Positions 4,972 through 8,544 of a stretch of 8,544 nt of DNA are shown piece after piece; positions within the stretch are counted from its first letter, which is position 1, and the number at the start of each line of letters is the position of its first letter. The notes beneath the pieces were generated by a model. That model ran no database searches. It worked only from the letters and a program-made list of their open reading frames with translations, and was not told where the DNA came from. The stretch covers positions 1-8,544 of the forward strand of contig DATIOK010000043.1 of the NCBI GenBank assembly GCA_035473255.1. The letters run 5' to 3'. Source of the DNA: JAICYJ01 sp035473255 (GTDB taxonomy: Bacteria > Actinomycetota > Thermoleophilia > Gaiellales > JAICJC01). A program made the position numbers and the translations under genes.

Positions 4972-7071
4972 ATGAGTCGCAACGACGCCACCGCCACCGC
5001 TCCCGACCTGTCGTTGCCCGAGGAGCGGATGCTGAACCGCGAGCTGTCGCGGCTTGACTTCAACGCGCGGGTGCTGGCTCAGGCGGCCGATCCGGAGGTG
5101 CCGCTGCTGGAGCGGGTGCGGTTCTGCTCGATCGTCTCCTCGAACCTCGACGAGTTCTTCATGGTGCGGGTGGCCGGGCTGCTGCGGCAGGCGGGCGCCG
5201 GCGTCACCACTCGCTCCGCCGACGGCCGCACGCCGCTCGCGGCGCTCTCCGACATCCAGGCGCGCGTCACGGATATCTACGATCAGCAGGCGCGGCTGTG
5301 GCGCGAGCAGCTGACTCCGATGCTGGCCGAGCAGGGCATCCTGGTCGGCAGCATCGATGCCTGCACCGAGGACGAGCTGACCGAGCTGACCAGCCGCTTC
5401 GACCAGGAGGTGTTCCCGGTGCTGACGCCGCTGGCCGTAGGCCCGGGCCAGCCGTTCCCCTACATCTCGGGCCTGTCGATGAGCCTGGGCGTGTTCGTGC
5501 GCGAGCCGGAGAGCGGCGAGGACCGGTTCGCCCGGGTGAAGGTGCCGGAGGTGCTGCCGAGGTTCCTGCCGGTGGGCTCGCGCGGGCTGCTGCTGCCGCT
5601 CGAGGAGACGATCGCGCACTTCCTGTCGTGGCTGTTCCCGGGCATGGAGGTGGTCGAGCACGTCGTGTTCCGCGTCACCCGCGATGCCGACTTCGAGGTC
5701 TCGGACGAGGCCGACGACCTGCTGGAGGCGGTGGAGCTGGAGCTGCGGCGGCGCCGGTTCGGCGATGCCGTACGGCTCGAGGTGGCCAGCACCGCCAGCC
5801 CCGCCATGGTGCAGCGGCTGCGCGACGGCATGGGCGTGTCGGCCGACCAGGTGTACGCCATCGACGGCATGCTCGATCTGGCCGACGTCGCCCAGATCGC
5901 CGACCTTGACCGGCCCGATCTGCGGTACGACCCCTGGATGCCGGTGACGCGGCCGCGGCTGGCCGCCACCACCGGCCGCTCGGATCTGTTCGCGGAGGTG
6001 CGGCGCGGCGACCTGCTGGTGCACCTGCCCTACGACTCGTTCGCGACCTCGGTCGAGCTGTTCGTGCGGGCCGCCGCCAAGGACCGGGACGTGGTCGGGA
6101 TCAAGACCACCGTGTACCGCACCAGCGACGATTCGGCGATGCTGCCGGCGCTGATCGACGCGGCCGAGCAGGGCAAGCAGACCGTGTGCCTGGTCGAGCT
6201 GAAGGCCCGCTTCGACGAGCGCCGCAACATCGAGTGGTCGCGCGCGATGGAACAGGCGGGCGTGCACGTCGTCTACGGCTACGCGAACCTCAAGATCCAC
6301 GCCAAGATGACGCTGATCGTGCGCCGCGACGGCGAGCGGCTGCACCGCTACGCACACATCGGCACCGGCAACTACAACTCGAACACCGCCCGCTCGTACG
6401 AGGACGTGGGCCTGTTCACCGACGACGAGGCGATCACCGCCGATCTGGCCGACCTGTTCAACCACCTGACCGGGTTCGGGCGGCCGCAGCGGTTCCGCAA
6501 GATCCTGGCGGCGCCGTTCAACCTGCGCAGCGGGCTGATCGAGCGGATCAGGGCGGTGGCCCGCGCGGCGGCCGAGGGTGAGCGCGCCCGCATCCGGATC
6601 AAGGTGAATGCGATCGCCGATCCAGGGATCGTGGAGGAGCTGTACCGGGCCTCGCAGGCTGGTGCCGAGATCGACATCATCGCTCGCAGCATCTGCACGC
6701 TGCGACCCGGCGTGCCCGGCCTGTCGGAGACGATCCGGGTGCGCAGCGTGGTCGGGCGGTTCCTCGAGCACAGCCGCGTGTTCGCGTTCGAGGCGGGCGA
6801 CACCGAGACCTATCTGCTGGGCAGCGCCGACCTGATGCCGCGCAACCTCGACCATCGCATCGAGGTGGTGGCGCCGATCGAGGACGCCCGCGCCCGCGAG
6901 GAGGTCTCGACCGTGCTGGACTCGCTGCTGGCCGACAACACCGCCTGGCAGCTGTCGGCCGACGGCAGCTGGCACCGGTTGTCACCGGATCCAGGTACCC
7001 CCGGGCGCGGCACCCATCAGGTGCTGATGCGGCGCGCGCGGCTGCGCTCCCGGCGGCGGTCGCGGGCCTGA
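4972..7071 (+). CDS. ppk1: Polyphosphate kinase 1
   Basis: This 699-residue protein is full length for PPK1, which reversibly transfers the gamma phosphate of ATP to a growing polyphosphate chain. The N-terminal domain opens with MLNRELSRLDFNARVLAQA, followed by SSNLDEFFMVRVAGL. The C-terminal catalytic half has VVGIKTTVYRTS, ANLKIHAKM with the phosphorylated His at 443, and IGTGNYNSNTAR near 463-474. The second active-site His is His600 in GRFLEHSRVF; its 157-residue distance from His443 equals that between E. coli PPK His435 and His592. The ATG at 4972 is preferred over an in-frame GTG at 4933 because the family homology begins just after it and a -10-like element sits just upstream. The C-terminus has an unusual Arg-rich tail. 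It is followed by ppx after 91 bases and is divergent from the sigma-factor operon. Confidence 0.97.
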   Translation: MSRNDATATAPDLSLPEERMLNRELSRLDFNARVLAQAADPEVPLLERVRFCSIVSSNLDEFFMVRVAGLLRQAGAGVTTRSADGRTPLAALSDIQARVTDIYDQQARLWREQLTPMLAEQGILVGSIDACTEDELTELTSRFDQEVFPVLTPLAVGPGQPFPYISGLSMSLGVFVREPESGEDRFARVKVPEVLPRFLPVGSRGLLLPLEETIAHFLSWLFPGMEVVEHVVFRVTRDADFEVSDEADDLLEAVELELRRRRFGDAVRLEVASTASPAMVQRLRDGMGVSADQVYAIDGMLDLADVAQIADLDRPDLRYDPWMPVTRPRLAATTGRSDLFAEVRRGDLLVHLPYDSFATSVELFVRAAAKDRDVVGIKTTVYRTSDDSAMLPALIDAAEQGKQTVCLVELKARFDERRNIEWSRAMEQAGVHVVYGYANLKIHAKMTLIVRRDGERLHRYAHIGTGNYNSNTARSYEDVGLFTDDEAITADLADLFNHLTGFGRPQRFRKILAAPFNLRSGLIERIRAVARAAAEGERARIRIKVNAIADPGIVEELYRASQAGAEIDIIARSICTLRPGVPGLSETIRVRSVVGRFLEHSRVFAFEAGDTETYLLGSADLMPRNLDHRIEVVAPIEDARAREEVSTVLDSLLADNTAWQLSADGSWHRLSPDPGTPGRGTHQVLMRRARLRSRRRSRA

Positions 7072-7088
7072 TCGCCGCCTAACCGGAG

Positions 7089-7121
7089 GTTCACCACATG
7101 TTCACCGAGTCGTCACCGTGA
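7089..7121 (+). promoter_or_regulatory. PHO-box-like direct repeats upstream of ppx
   Basis: Three 11-base units lie head to tail. Their first seven bases are GTTCACC (7089-7095), GTTCACC (7100-7106) and CGTCACC (7111-7117), a strict 11-base period, with a decayed fourth unit (CCTAACC at 7078-7084). Streptomyces PhoP binds PHO boxes made of 11-base direct repeat units centred on GTTCACC, so this reads as a PhoP-type operator. It lies 41 bases before the ppx ATG, i.e. just upstream of the expected -35 region. The repeat is seen directly; the regulator is inferred. Confidence 0.65.
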
Positions 7122-7148
7122 GCCCTCCCCAGCGTCCGAGGGGGTTGT

Positions 7149-7154
7149 GACAAT
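7149..7154 (+). promoter_or_regulatory. Possible -10 element for ppx
   Basis: GACAAT matches TATAAT at four of six positions and ends eight bases before the ppx ATG, the same spacing as at the sigma-factor operon. It would give a leaderless or nearly leaderless ppx mRNA with the PHO-like repeat immediately upstream of the -35 zone, as expected for activator-dependent promoters lacking a -35. Confidence 0.3.
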
Positions 7155-7162
7155 GCAAACAC

Positions 7163-8047
7163 ATGAAGATCGGGATCATCGATGTCGGCTCGAACACGGT
7201 GCGGTTGCTGGCCGCTGAGCGGGGCGCCGGCGGTCTCGTGTACCCGTTGCACGAGGCGCGGCGCCAGGTCGGCCTGGGCGAGACGATCGAGCGGCGCGGC
7301 CGCATCACGGACGCGAAGCTGGCGGAGACCGCCCGCGCGGCGCGCGACTACGCGAAGCTGGCCCGTCGGCTGGACTGCGAGCGGCTGGAGGTCGTGGTGA
7401 CGGCGCCGGGGCGCCAGAGCGCGAACGCCGATGACCTGCTGGGCGTGCTGCACGGCGCCGTGGGCGTGGCGCCGCGGGTGCTGTCGGCCAAGAGCGAGGG
7501 CCGGTTCGCCTATCTGGGCGCGGTGGCCGCTGCCGGATCGCTGCCGGGGCTGATCGCCGTCTGCGACGTCGGGGGAGGGTCGACGGAGGTTGCCTTCGGC
7601 GGCCGCTGGATCGAGCCGGACTGGGTGGATTCGATCGACCTCGGCTCGCTGCGCCTGTCCAGCCGCTTCTTCCCCGACGGCACCGGGCAGCGGTCGAGCG
7701 TGCGCGCGGCCCGCGCCGAGGTGCGGATGCACCTGGAGCAGATCGGCGATGCCACGCCCGACGTGGCGCTGGCGGCGGGCGGCAGCGCCCGCGCGCTGCG
7801 CAAGCTGGTCGGACGCACGCTGGGGCGCGACGAGCTGCAGGAGGCGATCGAGATGCTGGTCGGCCGGCCGCCGGCCAAGCTCGCCCGCAAGCACGCCATC
7901 GACCTGCGCCGCATCCGCACGCTGCTGGCCGGCGCGGTGATCCTGGCCGAGGTACAGGCGTGGCTGGGCGTTCCCTTCGAGGTGGCGCGAGGCGGCCTGC
8001 GCGAGGGCCTGGCGGGCCAGCTGCTGTCGGAGCTGCAGGCCGCCTAG
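7163..8047 (+). CDS. ppx: Ppx/GppA-family exopolyphosphatase (short form)
   Basis: This 294-residue protein is an ASKHA-fold Ppx/GppA phosphatase, which removes terminal phosphate from polyphosphate or hydrolyses pppGpp. Visible motifs are GIIDVGSNTVRLL at 4-16 (first phosphate loop), CDVGGGSTEV at 134-143 (second phosphate loop), SIDLGSLRL at 157-165 and AAGGSARAL at 204-212 (nucleotide-motif equivalent). The C-terminal HD-like domain of E. coli Ppx is absent, as in short actinobacterial PPX1 proteins. The usual Glu-rich catalytic loop (G-x-E-E-A-R) reads A-K-S-E-G-R at 109-114, leaving one Glu (112). The ATG at 7163 is the only start after an in-frame TGA at 7148; it lacks a properly spaced Shine-Dalgarno. 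It follows ppk1 and a PHO-like repeat, and its TAG overlaps the convergent stop codon. Exopolyphosphatase is favoured over GppA by the ppk1 neighbour. Confidence 0.92.
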   Translation: MKIGIIDVGSNTVRLLAAERGAGGLVYPLHEARRQVGLGETIERRGRITDAKLAETARAARDYAKLARRLDCERLEVVVTAPGRQSANADDLLGVLHGAVGVAPRVLSAKSEGRFAYLGAVAAAGSLPGLIAVCDVGGGSTEVAFGGRWIEPDWVDSIDLGSLRLSSRFFPDGTGQRSSVRAARAEVRMHLEQIGDATPDVALAAGGSARALRKLVGRTLGRDELQEAIEMLVGRPPAKLARKHAIDLRRIRTLLAGAVILAEVQAWLGVPFEVARGGLREGLAGQLLSELQAA

Positions 8048-8469
8048 CTCGTCGGATCAACCAGGTACTGCACGGGGCTGCGATGCGCGGCCTCGATCAC
8101 CCACACCGACCCCTTCTCGGCCTTGCGTCCCGCGCCGATCAGTCCGGCGATCACGTCTCCGTGGGTGCACAGCGCGACCGTGGTGCGGCCGACCTCGTTC
8201 AGCAGGCGGCCGACGTCCACCGCGTCGGCGCCCTCGGCCAGCTCTGGGCGCTGCTCGACGTCGAGATTGAGGTCGGCCGCCAGTGGCTCGACCGTCTCCA
8301 CGCATCGCCGGTAGGGGCTGCTGAGGATGCGCTCGATGCCGAAGCCGGCCAGCAGCTTGGGCAGGGCCGCCGCCTGCCGGCGGCCCTTGGTGTCCAGCGG
8401 CCGCAGGCTGTCGTCACCGGCCCAGGCACTGCGCTTCCCGGCCCGACCGTGCCGGATCAGCAGGATCAC
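8044..8469 (-). CDS. SixA-like histidine phosphatase (phosphoglycerate mutase superfamily)
   Basis: This 141-residue protein matches SixA-type phosphohistidine phosphatases in length and layout. The catalytic His7 lies in LLIRHGRAG, the phosphate-binding Arg in SSPYRRCVETVEPLA (51-64), an acidic Glu in PELAEG (75-80), and the second His103 in LCTHGDV. The short form without large insertions fits SixA, which removes phosphate from protein histidines, but nucleotide or small-molecule substrates cannot be excluded. The GTG at 8469 is chosen because it overlaps the TGA of the upstream gene as GTGA and begins just before the first strand; a GTG at 8508 would extend it through that gene's coding region. 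It is convergent with ppx and shares the palindromic CTAG as stop codon. The location beside polyphosphate genes suggests a role in phosphate metabolism; this is inference. Confidence 0.87.
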   Translation of the reverse strand: MILLIRHGRAGKRSAWAGDDSLRPLDTKGRRQAAALPKLLAGFGIERILSSPYRRCVETVEPLAADLNLDVEQRPELAEGADAVDVGRLLNEVGRTTVALCTHGDVIAGLIGAGRKAEKGSVWVIEAAHRSPVQYLVDPTS

Positions 8470-8544
8470 GACCAGGCGGCCCGGCCGCGTTTGCGTACCG
8501 CCTTCCACGCCCGCGGATAGGCGGCGCGCGCGACGCGGCGCCGC
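8466..8544 (-). CDS. C-terminal tail of a probable CHAD-domain protein (5' part outside window)
   Basis: Only 25 codons and a TGA stop are in the window. The tail is strongly basic and contains YPRAWKAVRKRGRAAW, which resembles the last helix of CHAD (conserved histidine alpha-helical) domains, where a Trp-Lys pair in a basic helix is common. CHAD proteins bind polyphosphate and often sit beside ppk, ppx or CYTH genes, so the context supports the call. The stop overlaps the GTG of the downstream histidine phosphatase by four bases, indicating a coupled pair. With so little sequence the family is a probable guess, though that this is coding is well supported by the overlap. Confidence 0.55.
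   Translation of the reverse strand, partial: RRRVARAAYPRAWKAVRKRGRAAWS

Noticed and set aside
4765..6975. 736-codon open frame on the minus strand, antisense to ppk1
   Set aside because: It mirrors the codon bias of ppk1 in GC-rich DNA. The translation is His/Gln/Arg/Ala-rich with no family pattern, while the plus frame is an unmistakable PPK1.
7098..7121. Seven-codon leader ORF (MFTESSP) with GGAGG eight bases upstream
   Set aside because: It coincides with the PHO-like repeat, whose 11-base period explains the sequence better. No attenuator-like codon run or paired hairpins were seen. Not excluded outright.
7123..7155. CCCTC/GAGGG hairpin and a GAGGGGG Shine-Dalgarno before an ATG at 7153
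   Set aside because: The stem is only 5 bp with a 10-base loop and no T tract. The ATG at 7153 opens a 21-codon frame out of register with ppx and with no sign of function.
8044..8508. Histidine phosphatase starting at GTG 8508
   Set aside because: The extension reads out of frame through the coding tail of the upstream gene; family homology begins at the GTG at 8469, which overlaps the upstream stop.

Overview
The window is dense, GC-rich bacterial DNA with short intergenic gaps, frequent GTG starts, 4-base GTGA overlaps between genes, and -10-like hexamers placed so close to start codons that leaderless transcripts are likely. These traits, together with a PPK1/Ppx/CHAD polyphosphate cluster, suggest a high-GC actinobacterium, perhaps the Thermoleophilia (Solirubrobacterales-like). 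The lineage is inferred from gene content and style; no rRNA or other marker is present.

Layout. (1) 1-1586, minus: a major facilitator transporter fused to a C-terminal cyclic-nucleotide-binding domain, cut by the left edge. (2) 1700-1927, plus: a 75-residue His/Asp/Glu-rich protein built on three copies of DVEAHRHR at an exact 24-residue period, followed by a strong, probably bidirectional terminator. (3) 2005-4886, minus: a tight five-gene operon, read from right to left as FTCD_C-type cyclodeaminase-like protein, ECF sigma factor, unrecognised 88-residue protein, cytoplasmic-type S8 subtilase, GAF-domain protein. (4) 4972-8047, plus: ppk1 and a short Ppx/GppA exopolyphosphatase, separated by 91 bases holding an 11-base-period direct repeat that looks like a PHO box. 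(5) 8044-8544, minus: a SixA-like histidine phosphatase and, at the right edge, the tail of what is probably a CHAD protein, convergent with ppx.

How the parts fit. The right half is a polyphosphate module: PPK1 makes polyP, Ppx degrades it, CHAD proteins bind polyP, and the PHO-box-like repeat suggests that ppx (not obviously ppk) answers to phosphate starvation through a PhoP-type regulator. The left-centre operon has no classical membrane anti-sigma gene; the sigma factor is instead coupled to a small unknown protein, a protease without signal peptide or propeptide, and a GAF sensor. It is the best candidate here for an undescribed regulatory system. The His-rich repeat protein is a second candidate, because its repeats differ only at synonymous sites.

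No rRNA, tRNA, insertion sequence, CRISPR array or origin was seen. No gene-free stretch reaches 300 bases; the intergenic gaps are 113, 77, 85 and 91 bases.
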